A stretch of 64,000 nt of DNA from Paenibacillaceae bacterium (GCA_947460235.1 CANHGK010000003.1:62001-126000); one strand, 5' to 3'. Counted from the stretch's first letter, positions 27,597 to 36,507 are shown. The notes: generated by a model from the sequence alone, not told the origin. Made by a program: numbers and translations.

Positions 27597-28340
27597 ATGT
27601 TGTTTCGTCGAACATTATTATTGTTTGTTACGATTGTTCTAAGTATGTCCCACCTGTTTGGTTTGCACGCCTTTGCGGCTGTTCATCCGCTAAATGGACC
27701 ATTTCTAAAATTAAATAACACCTATGTACTATATCACAAAGCGGCGATGCCTTTCATCTCAAAGAATCGATTGATGATCCCATTACAACTCATTTTCGGC
27801 ACGATGCGTCGCAGTGAGCGGTGGGAAAAAACCACTCAAACATTGACCTCGATTCTCGAACATGCCATTGTACAAGTGACCTCCGGTTCAAAAAAGATCG
27901 TCGTTGGCGGAAGAACGGTGAACATTCCCAACAACGCGATCACTTTGAATGGGAGCATGTATGTTCCTGCTCGCGCATTTGAATCATTGATTCAAGCAAC
28001 TGTGAATTACGATCAAAAAACACGAACAGTGCAAATTATAAGCAAGCGGATGTTCAGTGCCGATCCATTTATTAAACAATTTAACAAAAAGCTAATCATC
28101 TCTTCGCCGGTTACGATATCAAGTATCAAAATTACAAATGAAATACACGTAACTTCCGTTTCCATGCAACTCCAACAAACATCAACTCAAACACAAGAAA
28201 TCAAACGAATCCTGTACGTTTTGCCGGACAAAAATCATGCGTTCCGTTCAGAAAAAAAGCTACCAACACTTCGATCAACAGATAACATCAGCATTCGTAA
28301 GCCTCCAGAAATCCAAACGCTTTTCATTAGTTATGAATAA
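27597..28340 (+). CDS. Secreted protein with copper-amine-oxidase N-terminal-like (stalk) domain
   Basis: 247 residues. It has a signal peptide (LFRRTLLLFVTIVLSMSHLFGLHAFA, cleavage near AFA/A; cited as the hydrophobic stretch at about 3-26). The stalk-domain repeats follow, including PFISKNRLMIPLQLIFG and ITLNGSMYVPARAFESLIQA. The C-terminal ~80 residues are unassigned and Lys/Thr/Ser-rich. Such domains are common in cell-surface proteins of Bacillales; function unknown. It starts at the ATG at 27597 with AAGGAG upstream. It is on the plus strand inside the usually unbroken rpsP-rplS operon, where ylqD would be expected. Confidence 0.75.
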   Translation: MLFRRTLLLFVTIVLSMSHLFGLHAFAAVHPLNGPFLKLNNTYVLYHKAAMPFISKNRLMIPLQLIFGTMRRSERWEKTTQTLTSILEHAIVQVTSGSKKIVVGGRTVNIPNNAITLNGSMYVPARAFESLIQATVNYDQKTRTVQIISKRMFSADPFIKQFNKKLIISSPVTISSIKITNEIHVTSVSMQLQQTSTQTQEIKRILYVLPDKNHAFRSEKKLPTLRSTDNISIRKPPEIQTLFISYE

Positions 28341-28346
28341 ACAAAA

Positions 28347-28398
28347 AACCGGCGGTCCATGTTCGTGGAATACATTCCAGAAACAAAGACAACCGGTT
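28347..28398 (-). terminator. Bidirectional terminator between the stalk-domain gene and khpA
   Basis: Outer stem AACCGG/CCGGTT with an inner palindrome TGGAA-TACA-TTCCA. The minus strand has TTTTTTGTTT after it and the plus strand ATTTTTATG, so it can end both converging genes. Confidence 0.7.
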
Positions 28399-28402
28399 AT
28401 TT

Positions 28403-28657
28403 TTATGCTTTGCGAGTCAAAGACTCATCCGCAATGATATCTACTTCCACCCGTTTCGAATCGCGGGAAGATGCAGCGGCAATTACGGTACGAATTGCTT
28501 TGGCAATCCGACCTTGTTTGCCGATGACTTTGCCCATGTCGTCAGGGTGCACAATGAGTTCCACTACACGCTGGTGGGATTCTTCGCGTTCGTTTACACG
28601 AACATGTTGCGGAAAATCAACAAGCGCTTTTGCAATGTATTGGACAACGTTTTTCAT
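28403..28657 (-). CDS. khpA: KH-domain RNA-binding protein KhpA (YlqC)
   Basis: 84 residues; type II KH domain with the GxxG loop in MGKVIGKQGRIAKAIRTVI. It forms an RNA-binding partner with KhpB (Jag) in Firmicutes. The ATG at 28655-28657 has GGAGG 5 nt upstream. Directly after rpsP, as in Bacillus. Confidence 0.95.
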   Translation of the reverse strand: MKNVVQYIAKALVDFPQHVRVNEREESHQRVVELIVHPDDMGKVIGKQGRIAKAIRTVIAAASSRDSKRVEVDIIADESLTRKA

Positions 28658-28683
28658 GCGTCCCTCCGTCAAGAACATCAGCC

Positions 28684-28941
28684 TTATTGCTGAGATTGTT
28701 TCAAGATTCCTGCTTTACGCAACAAACTTTTTACTGTGTCGGATGCTTGAGCACCAGTGTTCAACCATTTGATTGCTTTTTCTGCATCGATGTTCACGAT
28801 TGCAGGTTTTGCGATCGGGTTGTACGTACCGATTTCCTCAATAAAACGACCATCACGTGGGGAACGGGAATCCGAAACCACTACACGGTAAAACGGGCTT
28901 TTGTGAGCACCCATACGTTTCAAACGAATACGAACTGCCAT
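28684..28941 (-). CDS. rpsP: 30S ribosomal protein S16
   Basis: 85 residues, start [20 protein letters not shown] and [20 protein letters not shown], both diagnostic for S16. GGGAGGTGAAAGTA precedes the ATG at 28941. It lies between ffh and khpA. Confidence 0.98.
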   Translation of the reverse strand: MAVRIRLKRMGAHKSPFYRVVVSDSRSPRDGRFIEEIGTYNPIAKPAIVNIDAEKAIKWLNTGAQASDTVKSLLRKAGILKQSQQ

Positions 28942-28955
28942 TACTTTCACCTCCC

Positions 28956-30320
28956 TTATTTGAATGGTAACTTCATAGACTTGCCGAATTTGGACTTCAA
29001 GGCTTTCATACCTTTGCCGCCCATCATCGAAGACATTTGTTTCATCATCTTGCGCATCTCTTCGAATTGCTTAATGAAACGGTTCACTTCTTGCAAAGAG
29101 TTACCGCTTCCGGCCGCAATCCGCTTACGTCTGTTCGCGGAAAGCATATCCGGATTGACTTTTTCTTGCTTAGTCATCGAGTGTACGATTGCTTCCAACT
29201 TTCGAAGGTGCTTATCGTCCACGCGCAAGTCTTTAACGTTTTTCATTTGATTCATGCCCGGCAACATCTCGAGCCATTGTTCAAGCGGACCCATTTTGCG
29301 CATCTGCGCCATCTGGTCAAGAAAATCCTCAAACGTAAACTCGTTGTTCGCCATCTTACGTTGCATTTCCATCGCTTTGTCTTGATCGATCGCCTGATGT
29401 GCTTTCTCGATCAACGTCAGCATATCACCCATACCGAGAATCCGCGACGCCATCCGCTCCGGATGGAACGGCTCTAATGCATCTAACTTCTCACCAGTTG
29501 CTGCAAACTTAATCGGACAACCTGTTACCGCTTTGACCGATATCGCTGCTCCGCCTCGGGTGTCACCATCAAGCTTCGTTAGAACAACACCCGTAAGTGC
29601 AAGTTGCTGGTGAAAATGTTCCGCGACTTGCACCGCATCTTGACCGGTCATTGAATCGACAACGAGTAACACTTCGTCCGGTTCAATTGCTGCGTGAATT
29701 TGCTTCAACTCATCCATTAATGTTTCATCAATATGCAAACGTCCTGCGGTATCGACAAGCACGTAATCGTGTCCATGCTGTTTAGCATGACGAATACTGT
29801 CTGCTGCAATCGCGACTGGACTCACTTGATCACCTTGTGTATATACAGGAACACCGACTTGTTCACCAAGTACTTGCAATTGTTTAATCGCTGCTGGGCG
29901 ATACACGTCACATGCAACGAGCAACGGCCGGTGATTTTCTTTCTTCAACCACTTCGCGAGCTTTCCTGTCGTCGTCGTCTTACCCGAACCTTGCAACCCT
30001 GCCATCAAAATTACCGTAGGCGGTTTATTACTGCGGGCAAGTTTCGTGTTCGAGCCACCCATCAAATCTGTCAGTTCTTTATTAACGATGTCAATCACAA
30101 CCATGCCGGGTGTAAAAGACTTCAGAACTTCTTGACCGACGGCTTTTTCTTTCACGTTTGCGATGAACGTCTTCACAACTTTGAAGTTCACGTCCGCTTC
30201 GAGGAGCGCCAAGCGAACTTCGCGCAACGCTTCAGTCACATCCTCTTCGGATAACTTGCCTTTACCGCGCAACTTCTGAAAAACTGCCTGCAACCTGCCC
30301 GTTAACCCTTCAAATGCCAT
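28956..30320 (-). CDS. ffh: Signal recognition particle protein Ffh
   Basis: 454 residues. An N domain, a G domain with Walker [28 protein letters not shown] and [12 protein letters not shown], and a Met-rich C-terminal M domain ([26 protein letters not shown]) that binds signal sequences and 4.5S RNA. It targets nascent membrane proteins through FtsY. GGAGGTGAACGCAC precedes the ATG. Confidence 0.98.
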   Translation of the reverse strand: MAFEGLTGRLQAVFQKLRGKGKLSEEDVTEALREVRLALLEADVNFKVVKTFIANVKEKAVGQEVLKSFTPGMVVIDIVNKELTDLMGGSNTKLARSNKPPTVILMAGLQGSGKTTTTGKLAKWLKKENHRPLLVACDVYRPAAIKQLQVLGEQVGVPVYTQGDQVSPVAIAADSIRHAKQHGHDYVLVDTAGRLHIDETLMDELKQIHAAIEPDEVLLVVDSMTGQDAVQVAEHFHQQLALTGVVLTKLDGDTRGGAAISVKAVTGCPIKFAATGEKLDALEPFHPERMASRILGMGDMLTLIEKAHQAIDQDKAMEMQRKMANNEFTFEDFLDQMAQMRKMGPLEQWLEMLPGMNQMKNVKDLRVDDKHLRKLEAIVHSMTKQEKVNPDMLSANRRKRIAAGSGNSLQEVNRFIKQFEEMRKMMKQMSSMMGGKGMKALKSKFGKSMKLPFK

Positions 30321-30360
30321 GTGCGTTCACCTCCACAACTTGCTTATCTATATCAAACAT

Positions 30361-30717
30361 TTAATCCCATTGCTTCAAACGATCTGTCCACGAACGAACT
30401 GCTTCAAAATTCAGTGGTAGTTCAATCGCATTTTCCTGCATTGCCGCGTATACTGCCTGCCGTTCTTGGTGTTTGCGAAGCAACTGGAGTTTCTCTTCAT
30501 ATTGAAGTAACAATTGCACGCCACGTTTCACTTGGTCATACACCGCTTGCCGGCTGACCTGATGATCATCGGCAATTTCGGACAATGTCCAATCTTCCTG
30601 TAGATGCAAGGTCAAGTATGCGCGCTGTTTATCCGCGAGTAACTCACCGTAGCAATCATATAAAAGTGTCAACTCCGCGGTACGCGCTAATAATGCATCA
30701 TCTTGACTGCGATCCAT
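30361..30717 (-). CDS. ylxM: YlxM-like SRP-associated DNA/RNA-binding protein
   Basis: 118 residues with a sigma-70 region 4-like helix-turn-helix (LSEIADDHQVSRQAVYDQVK) after LYDCYGELLADKQRAYLTLH, diagnostic of the UPF0122/YlxM family. YlxM modulates SRP GTPase assembly in streptococci. GAGGAGG precedes the ATG. In Bacillus it follows smc and ftsY; here those genes are not upstream. Confidence 0.92.
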   Translation of the reverse strand: MDRSQDDALLARTAELTLLYDCYGELLADKQRAYLTLHLQEDWTLSEIADDHQVSRQAVYDQVKRGVQLLLQYEEKLQLLRKHQERQAVYAAMQENAIELPLNFEAVRSWTDRLKQWD

Positions 30718-30760
30718 GTGCGTACCCTCCTCGAACGTTAAACGCTCTTAAACCTTTTTT

Positions 30761-30789
30761 AGTTTACAAAATGCCAAGAACAATGTCAA
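30761..30789 (-). promoter_or_regulatory. SigA promoter of the ylxM-ffh-rpsP-khpA operon
   Basis: Minus strand TTGACA (30784-30789), 17 nt, TAAACT (30761-30766). Close to consensus. Confidence 0.8.
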
Positions 30790-30899
30790 GGCGTTTTACT
30801 TGACGAGCATCGATGAAATGCGTTTCTCGAAATTATACCGTATACTAAAAGGTAAGAATGCCTTTTCAATACGAATCCGAATATCGAGGTTACCTATCG

Positions 30900-31817
30900 A
30901 TGAAAAAACTCAACAAAGTATATGTAGAAATCACTAGCATTTGTAATCTAGCCTGCACATTTTGTCCCCCTCCGAAACGCGAATCGATGTTCGTTTCACC
31001 TGAAGAATTTGCAGATCGACTAGAACAAATCAAACCACATACTAATCATATTTATCTTCATGTTAAAGGCGAGCCATTGCTCCATCCGAAGATTGATCTT
31101 CTATTAGATATCGCTGCGGAAAAAGGAATTAAGGTAAACATGACCACCAACGGAAGTTTACTGGCTAAAAGTGGACATAAGCTTATGAATAAACCAGCGC
31201 TTCGGCAAATTAATTTTTCCCTGCACAGTTTCGACGGTCACCACGGTACAGGCGCACCAGGAAAAGCGGAATATGTGCAAAGCGTCGTTGATTTTGCGAA
31301 AGAAATTGCCGCGCGATCCTCTGTCATCGTATCTTTTCGTCTGTGGAATCTCGCCCGGGATCAAATCACCAATTTGGAACATCAACGAAACCGCGAAGTA
31401 CTGTCAATATTAGAATCATCCTTTGACATCACTGAGCCGATTGAGGAACACATTAACCGCAGTAGCGGTTTCAAACTCGCCGACCGAATCTATCTTAATC
31501 AAGATTATGAATTTATCTGGCCAAAATTAGACGAAGAAGCGGATGACGGGCGTGGTTTTTGTCATGCACTCCGCAATCAAGCTGCCATCTTGGCGAACGG
31601 TACGGTTGTTCCATGCTGCTTAGACGGCGATGGAGTCATCAATTTAGGAAATGTAAAAAATCAGTCCTTCGGATCAATCATCGAAGGAGATCGCGCAACT
31701 CGATTGTACGACGGATTTTCAAACCGACAAGTCGTTGAGGAGTTGTGCCGTAAATGTGATTACCGACGCCGATTCAATTTTGATGGTGCACGGCAAACGA
31801 CGTTCGGACCAACGTAA
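30900..31817 (+). CDS. Radical SAM protein with SPASM-like C-terminus
   Basis: 305 residues from the ATG at 30900 (MKKLNKVYVEIT). The SAM iron-sulfur motif is CNLACTFC. The C-terminal region has CCLDGDGVINLGN and LCRKCDYRRRF, as in SPASM/twitch auxiliary-cluster enzymes; an earlier Cys (GRGFCHAL) adds to the set. Substrate unknown, and no precursor-peptide gene is obvious beside it. An upstream ATG at 30858 with AAAGG 5 nt before it is possible, but a TATACT -10-like element at 30841 would leave almost no leader for it. Confidence 0.82.
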   Translation: MKKLNKVYVEITSICNLACTFCPPPKRESMFVSPEEFADRLEQIKPHTNHIYLHVKGEPLLHPKIDLLLDIAAEKGIKVNMTTNGSLLAKSGHKLMNKPALRQINFSLHSFDGHHGTGAPGKAEYVQSVVDFAKEIAARSSVIVSFRLWNLARDQITNLEHQRNREVLSILESSFDITEPIEEHINRSSGFKLADRIYLNQDYEFIWPKLDEEADDGRGFCHALRNQAAILANGTVVPCCLDGDGVINLGNVKNQSFGSIIEGDRATRLYDGFSNRQVVEELCRKCDYRRRFNFDGARQTTFGPT

Positions 31818-31844
31818 CGAAAGTGAATTCTTCAGCAAAATAAG

Positions 31845-31874
31845 TTGACATTCACCCAAGCATTCTAGTATGCT
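31845..31874 (+). promoter_or_regulatory. SigA promoter of rpsD
   Basis: TTGACA (31845-31850), 18 nt, TATGCT (31869-31874). It lies 220 nt before the rpsD ATG. Confidence 0.7.
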
Positions 31875-31882
31875 TTTATTTG

Positions 31883-32085
31883 TGTGTGAAATTGACCGAC
31901 GATGTCGTGTCACCCTTACTACCGCGCAGTCATCCGTTTAAGCAGCGGCTGAACTTCTTGAATCGATGGCGTCGATCTATGGCTCGGACGAAAACGGTCC
32001 GTTTCATTCGGCAGGCGTATGGTAGGCACGATGCGGTCTAATGAACAACACAAATACAATCACCCCATTCACTTGGTAGGGTAAG
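31883..32085 (+). ncRNA. Structured rpsD leader (probable S4 autoregulatory leader)
   Basis: A ~200-nt untranslated leader between promoter and SD. Several hairpins are visible: CGAC-gat-GTCG (31897-31907), CGGAC/GTCCG (31985-32001), and a CCGC/GCGG pairing near 31922-31947. In Bacillus subtilis S4 represses its own mRNA by binding a pseudoknotted leader. The order of helices here fits that idea, but I cannot confirm the consensus. Confidence 0.5.
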
Positions 32086-32097
32086 GAGAATGAGCAC

Positions 32098-32700
32098 ATG
32101 GCACGTTATACGGGTCCAAAGTTCAAATTAAGCCGTCGTTTAGGATTATCCCTTAGCGGCACAGGAAAAGAATTGAAAAAACGCGCGTTCCCACCTGGAC
32201 AACACGGTCCTGGTCAGCGCAAAAAAATGAGCGGTTATGGCGTTCAATTGCAAGAAAAACAAAAACTTCGCTTAATGTACGGTTTGGGCGAAAAACAATT
32301 CCGCAACTTGTTTGACAAATCGTCAAAATTGAAAGGTATTCATGGCGAAAACTTCATGATCCTTCTTGAGTGCCGTTTGGATAACTTGGTTTACCGCTTA
32401 GGTTTCGCTTCGACTCGTGCAGCAGCTCGTCAATTGGTTTCTCACGGTCACGTAACAGTTAACGGTAAAAAAGTGGATATCGCATCATTCACAGTATCTG
32501 TTGGTCAAGTGATCGGTTTGCGTGAGCGTAGCCGTTCAATTGAAGTGGTTAAATCATCCATCGGTGCATTACACCACCGCCCACAATACCTTGATTTCAA
32601 TGAAAACGCTGTTGAAGGTAAATTCACTCGTTTACCTGAGCGCGCTGAATTGTCTCAAGAAATCGACGAAAAACAAATCGTTGAGTTTTACAGCCGTTAA
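32098..32700 (+). CDS. rpsD: 30S ribosomal protein S4
   Basis: 200 residues. The start [16 protein letters not shown] is diagnostic, and an S4 RNA-binding domain ([34 protein letters not shown]) lies at about 92-155. The zinc-binding Cys residues of some S4 proteins are absent. S4 nucleates 30S assembly. AAGGAG is 9 nt before the ATG. Monocistronic, between its own promoter and terminator. Confidence 0.98.
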   Translation: MARYTGPKFKLSRRLGLSLSGTGKELKKRAFPPGQHGPGQRKKMSGYGVQLQEKQKLRLMYGLGEKQFRNLFDKSSKLKGIHGENFMILLECRLDNLVYRLGFASTRAAARQLVSHGHVTVNGKKVDIASFTVSVGQVIGLRERSRSIEVVKSSIGALHHRPQYLDFNENAVEGKFTRLPERAELSQEIDEKQIVEFYSR

Positions 32701-32725
32701 TAAGCCGTCCTTTCGGACGCATCAA

Positions 32726-32765
32726 AAAACCTCTTGTGCGCAGTCGCGGCAAGAGGTTTTTATTT
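32726..32765 (+). terminator. Bidirectional terminator after rpsD
   Basis: Stem AAAACCTCTTG/CAAGAGGTTTT, followed by TTATTTTG on plus and TTGATG on minus. It serves rpsD and the converging PAP2 gene. Confidence 0.85.
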
Positions 32766-32774
32766 TGTTTATTT

Positions 32775-33320
32775 TTAGTTCAGGAACGACAACAGCATCG
32801 GCACCGAACTACCAACAATCATCCCGGCAAGTACATCACTCGGATAATGTAATCCAAGATACATTCTTGACCAACCAACAAAAAGTGCGATTGGAAACAT
32901 GACCGGTGCGAGTGCAGGAAATGCAAGCATCACCTGTGTACACATCGTCCACGTTGCAGCCGTGTGACCTGATGGAAAAGAATGATCGTGCATTTTTTCA
33001 CTGCGTAGTTCGATCATCTCTGAGCATGCTTCATAAGGTCGCATGCGTGCGAGTGTTTTTTTGAGTACATGCACGATGATATGTGAAATGAGTAACACTG
33101 CAATTGCGAAGCCATGGTCGTGTGTAATTAATGAAAGTAATATTGTCGCGGCACACACGGACGCTGTTCCGCCAATTTGCGTGAGCGAAGGCATCCAACG
33201 ATCAAGCCATTTCGTGCGAAAACCGTTTTGGATCCATTGCATCACATTCGCATCACGTTGTTTGTATGTGTCGAGCCACGTTCCATTCACTTCGTTCACC
33301 CACCTTGTCAATTTGACCAT
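32775..33320 (-). CDS. PAP2-family membrane phosphatase
   Basis: 181 residues, several membrane segments, with the three-part PAP2 signature: KKTLARMRP (KxxxxxxRP), SFPSGHTA, and SRMYLGLHYPSDV (SRxxxxxHxxxD). Such enzymes dephosphorylate lipid phosphates (phosphatidate, PGP or undecaprenyl-PP). The start at 33320 has GGAGAG just upstream and overlaps the end of the acyltransferase by 68 nt. Last gene of a small lipid-gene cluster, so a lipid substrate made by its neighbours is likely. Confidence 0.85.
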   Translation of the reverse strand: MVKLTRWVNEVNGTWLDTYKQRDANVMQWIQNGFRTKWLDRWMPSLTQIGGTASVCAATILLSLITHDHGFAIAVLLISHIIVHVLKKTLARMRPYEACSEMIELRSEKMHDHSFPSGHTAATWTMCTQVMLAFPALAPVMFPIALFVGWSRMYLGLHYPSDVLAGMIVGSSVPMLLSFLN

Positions 33321-34197
33321 TTTCTCTCCAACGTTGCTCCAATTGAAACCAATATAACCATTGTTCTGGATGTTTACGAATCTCATCTTCCATCCAAGAA
33401 ACGCATAGTTGTAGTCGATTCTGAATTGGAGTTTCCGCAAGGAATTCTAATGGTTTTTCAATTTTTAAGCGATGGTCACCTGAATCATCTCGATAAATAC
33501 ACATCGGCAACACGGGAGATTGACATCTTGCCGATAGTTCCACAACTCCACTTGGGGAACAATTTGGCTTGCCGAATAATTCAGTTTGCGGAAAATTAGC
33601 CCGGTAAAAATCACCAAGTAAAAATACAACTCCGTTATTTTTCAAATGCCTGCGCAACGTCTGAAACAATTGCAATGGTGGAAGTTCATCATAATCTAAA
33701 CCCTTATACCCACGTTGACCGAAACTACGGTAAATGGGCTCTAAGTCTTTACTACTCGCTGTAACAACCGTTTGGCACGCATAACGCTCTGATAAATATG
33801 CATACGCCCAAAAAAAGTTCCCCATATGCGGCGAATATATAATCGCACCATTCCCTTGTCTAAGGGTTGCCTCCAAATGTTCTAATCCATCACATCGGAT
33901 CTTATACCATGGAATGCCACTGCCTTGCATTTCAATTAATAACTCATACAATGTCTGAAATCCTTGTTGCCAAAATCTTGCGAGCAAACGTTCGTTGGCG
34001 CGCGGCGTTTGCGCCGGAAATACACCCTGGAAACTTGCAAGCATATTCCGGTTTAATTCAAAACGGAACTGTGCAGCGATCCAACCAACTACCTTAAATA
34101 TACCGAATCGCATTTTCGGATGCAAAACAATTAACCACCCAAACAAAACTCGTCGCCAAAACGATGATTTCGTAAACCATCCGATTAACGTAAACAA
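33253..34197 (-). CDS. HtrB/LpxL-family lysophospholipid acyltransferase
   Basis: 314 residues, inner-membrane-type acyltransferase. The N-terminal hydrophobic segment (SSFWRRVLFGWLIVLH) is followed by the conserved NRNMLASFQGVFP, GAIIYSPHMGNFFW, SSKDLEPIYRSFGQRGYKGLDY and PEQWLYWFQLEQRW. LpxL enzymes acylate lipid A in Gram-negatives; in a Gram-positive without lipid A the acceptor must differ. The catalytic pair H-x4-(D/E) is degenerate: His124 is followed by MGNF and Phe129 rather than an acid. The start is TTG at 34197 with GGGAGG upstream. Only 21 nt separate it from the GNAT gene. Confidence 0.82.
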   Translation of the reverse strand: MFTLIGWFTKSSFWRRVLFGWLIVLHPKMRFGIFKVVGWIAAQFRFELNRNMLASFQGVFPAQTPRANERLLARFWQQGFQTLYELLIEMQGSGIPWYKIRCDGLEHLEATLRQGNGAIIYSPHMGNFFWAYAYLSERYACQTVVTASSKDLEPIYRSFGQRGYKGLDYDELPPLQLFQTLRRHLKNNGVVFLLGDFYRANFPQTELFGKPNCSPSGVVELSARCQSPVLPMCIYRDDSGDHRLKIEKPLEFLAETPIQNRLQLCVSWMEDEIRKHPEQWLYWFQLEQRWRENGQIDKVGERSEWNVARHIQTT

Positions 34198-34218
34198 AGC
34201 ACTGCCTCCCGGTTCAAA

Positions 34219-35013
34219 TTAATTATGCGATGAAGCACCAAACAAACGGCGAAGATGTCTTGGGTTGATCGCTCCGCGCGGCATAACAATGAGAAAATCC
34301 ACCGTATCAAATACAGGATCATACGCGGGCTCCCCAGCAATAAAGGCTCCGAGTGATAAATAGCCTTTCAAGAGCGGAGGCAACATCCGAAATAATTCAC
34401 GATCAGCTTGTAACACTTGTACATCTGTAATATTGTGAATCCGATGCGTCGCATGAGGACGGATGCCGTAATCACTTCGAATGGTCCCTTTTTGCTTCAA
34501 CCAGCTAACAATTGTGTTCAAATCATGCAAATTTGGAACTTCCATGCTTGCACAACCGAATAATAAATCAAATGAATGATCATGCATGTAACGAACAATG
34601 CCTTCCCATAGCAATTGAATTACACGACCATTGCGGTGATCCGCCGCGACACAACTGCGTCCAAGTTCAAGAATGTTTTGCATGTCCCAGTTTGAACGAC
34701 TAAAATCAAATTCACTTTCCGAGTAAAATCCTTCGTTCATTACTGCGCGGTCTCCCGATAAAAATCGATATGTCCCAACAACACGTCCTGAAATTTGGTC
34801 TTTTACGATTAAATGTTCACACCATTGATCATATCGATCGCGCTCAATACCGAATTCGCTGAGCAATCGCTCGTTTTTCGTCTCTAGCGCAAACACTTCA
34901 TATCGTAAACGATACATCCCTTGATACTCTTCCGGCGATTCGGCTAATTTAACAGTCCACGGAAACGCATCAATTGGTGTAAAAGATTGATTCGTCAAAA
35001 CGGAAAAGCTCAT
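34219..35013 (-). CDS. OlsB-like GNAT N-acyltransferase
   Basis: 264 residues. The Acetyltransf_5-type (OlsB/hemolysin-like) signature is YRLRYEVFALETKNERLLSE, VVGTYRFLSGDRA and ILELGRSCVAADHRNGRVI; the C-terminal PPLLKGYLSLGAFIAGEPAYD is typical of this family. OlsB transfers 3-hydroxyacyl chains from ACP to ornithine in ornithine-lipid synthesis; the amine acceptor here is unknown. First gene of the cluster GNAT - HtrB-like - PAP2. A distant GAGGGGATCG precedes the ATG at 35011-35013. Confidence 0.82.
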   Translation of the reverse strand: MSFSVLTNQSFTPIDAFPWTVKLAESPEEYQGMYRLRYEVFALETKNERLLSEFGIERDRYDQWCEHLIVKDQISGRVVGTYRFLSGDRAVMNEGFYSESEFDFSRSNWDMQNILELGRSCVAADHRNGRVIQLLWEGIVRYMHDHSFDLLFGCASMEVPNLHDLNTIVSWLKQKGTIRSDYGIRPHATHRIHNITDVQVLQADRELFRMLPPLLKGYLSLGAFIAGEPAYDPVFDTVDFLIVMPRGAINPRHLRRLFGASSHN

Positions 35014-35127
35014 TGTTCATCGATCCCCTCGCCATTCTTTTTTCCATCATCTCAAACACGTGTCAGCGTAATTCGTTTGAATTATTAATTCCATGTAAAT
35101 ACTGGTTAAAAAATATAAAAAAGAAAA

Positions 35128-35163
35128 ACGCGGTTCCAATGCCCGTAAGCACTGAATCCGCGT
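35128..35163 (-). terminator. Intrinsic terminator after tyrS
   Basis: Stem ACGCGG/CCGCGT with imperfect inner pairing, followed on the minus strand by TTTTTCTTTTTTATATTTTT. Confidence 0.7.
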
Positions 35164-35181
35164 CTTCGTAAAAGTGTTTTT

Positions 35182-36441
35182 TTATTGTTCGATTTTGATT
35201 TTCACAAACTTACGCCGGCCGATTTGAACGACAAGACCATCTTCGACAGTAATTTCCGCGTTGGGATCGGCGATCTTTTCACCGTTAAGCTTCACGCCGC
35301 CTTGTTGAACTGCTCGGCGCGCCTCACTTGTGGAAGCCGCCAAACCTAGTCCAACTAACCAAGGTGCAATTTTTACTGTACCTTGTTCACCTAATGATGC
35401 AGCTACAATTACTTTTTCTTCGATTTCATCTGGCATTGCACGTTGTTGGAATACGGTTACAAAATGTTGCTGCGCTTCGTCTGCTGCACCTGCACCATGA
35501 TACATCCGCACAATTGTTCGGGCAAGGTTCATTTTTGCATCACGAGGGTGTAATGAACCGTCGGCTACTCCACTAGCAAATCCCGCAAGTTCATCAAGTG
35601 TCCAATCCGTTATTAACTCGGCGTATTTGCCCATTAACTCATCTGGAATGGACATCGCCTTGCCATACATTTCTTGCGGCGCCTCGTCAATTCCAATGTA
35701 ATTACCAAGCGACTTGCTCATTTTATTCACACCATCCAAGCCTTCGAGAAGTGGAAGCATCATCGTCGCTTGTGTTGGAATACCATACTCTTTCTGTAAT
35801 GTACGTCCCATCAACAAATTAAACTTCTGATCCGTACCGCCAAGCTCGACATCGCTCTTCAAAATGACAGAATCATAACCTTGCATTAATGGGTAGAAAA
35901 ACTCATGAATACTGATCGGCATACCGCCTTGGTAACGCTTAGTAAAATCATCGCGCTCAAGCATACGTGCAACCGTTACATGTGCCGCCAACCGAACGAC
36001 ATCAGCAAACTGCATTGGACCAAGCCACTCCGAGTTAAATACAACAGTTGTCCGCTCAGGATCAAGAATTTTGAAAATTTGACGTTGATACGTGTCTGCA
36101 TTGCGTTTCACGTCTTCTTCCGTCAATTGTTTACGCGTTTCGGATTTCCCTGTCGGGTCGCCGATCCGACCCGTAAAATCTCCAATAATCAATTGGACAT
36201 GATGTCCAAACTGCTGAAATTGGCGCATTTTTTGCAACACAACGGTGTGACCAAGGTGAATATCTGGTGCCGTTGGATCTAACCCTAATTTAATTTTTAA
36301 CGGTTGACCCGTTTGAATGGATTTTCTCAATTTTTGTTTAAATTCATCTTCTGGAACGATTTCGACCGTTCCGCGCGATAATCTAGCAACTTGCGCTTGG
36401 AATTCCGCTTCATGTTCTGCCGACCAAACCGGCTCTGTCAT
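35182..36441 (-). CDS. tyrS: Tyrosyl-tRNA synthetase (TyrZ-like class)
   Basis: 419 residues. Class I signatures: LGLDPTAPDIHLGHTVVLQK (HLGH) and NKMSKSLGNYIG (KMSKS). A C-terminal S4-like domain (SEARRAVQQGGVKLNGEKI) is present. The sequence resembles the TyrZ-type synthetases of Bacillus rather than TyrS, by its HLGH context. The ATG at 36441 (MTEPVW) has a purine-rich AAGGTAGG 12 nt upstream; an ATG 27 nt earlier has none. The 5' region is too short for a T-box. Confidence 0.94.
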   Translation of the reverse strand: MTEPVWSAEHEAEFQAQVARLSRGTVEIVPEDEFKQKLRKSIQTGQPLKIKLGLDPTAPDIHLGHTVVLQKMRQFQQFGHHVQLIIGDFTGRIGDPTGKSETRKQLTEEDVKRNADTYQRQIFKILDPERTTVVFNSEWLGPMQFADVVRLAAHVTVARMLERDDFTKRYQGGMPISIHEFFYPLMQGYDSVILKSDVELGGTDQKFNLLMGRTLQKEYGIPTQATMMLPLLEGLDGVNKMSKSLGNYIGIDEAPQEMYGKAMSIPDELMGKYAELITDWTLDELAGFASGVADGSLHPRDAKMNLARTIVRMYHGAGAADEAQQHFVTVFQQRAMPDEIEEKVIVAASLGEQGTVKIAPWLVGLGLAASTSEARRAVQQGGVKLNGEKIADPNAEITVEDGLVVQIGRRKFVKIKIEQ

Positions 36442-36498
36442 TATTAGCTCGCCTACCTTCCATAACATTTCATCATTTTATCACAACAAGACGATGTA

Positions 36499-36507
36499 TG
36501 CTATAAT
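36499..36507 (+). promoter_or_regulatory. Extended -10 promoter of the PBP1A gene
   Basis: TGCTATAAT, a consensus extended -10 element about 65 nt before the start codon; the -35 region is weak. Confidence 0.65.

Noticed and set aside
35014-35127. Promoter for the lipid cluster
   Set aside because: Several TA-rich hexamers but no pair with good spacing; not called.
36442-36498. T-box riboswitch before tyrS
   Set aside because: The upstream region is too short and lacks the T-box core sequence.
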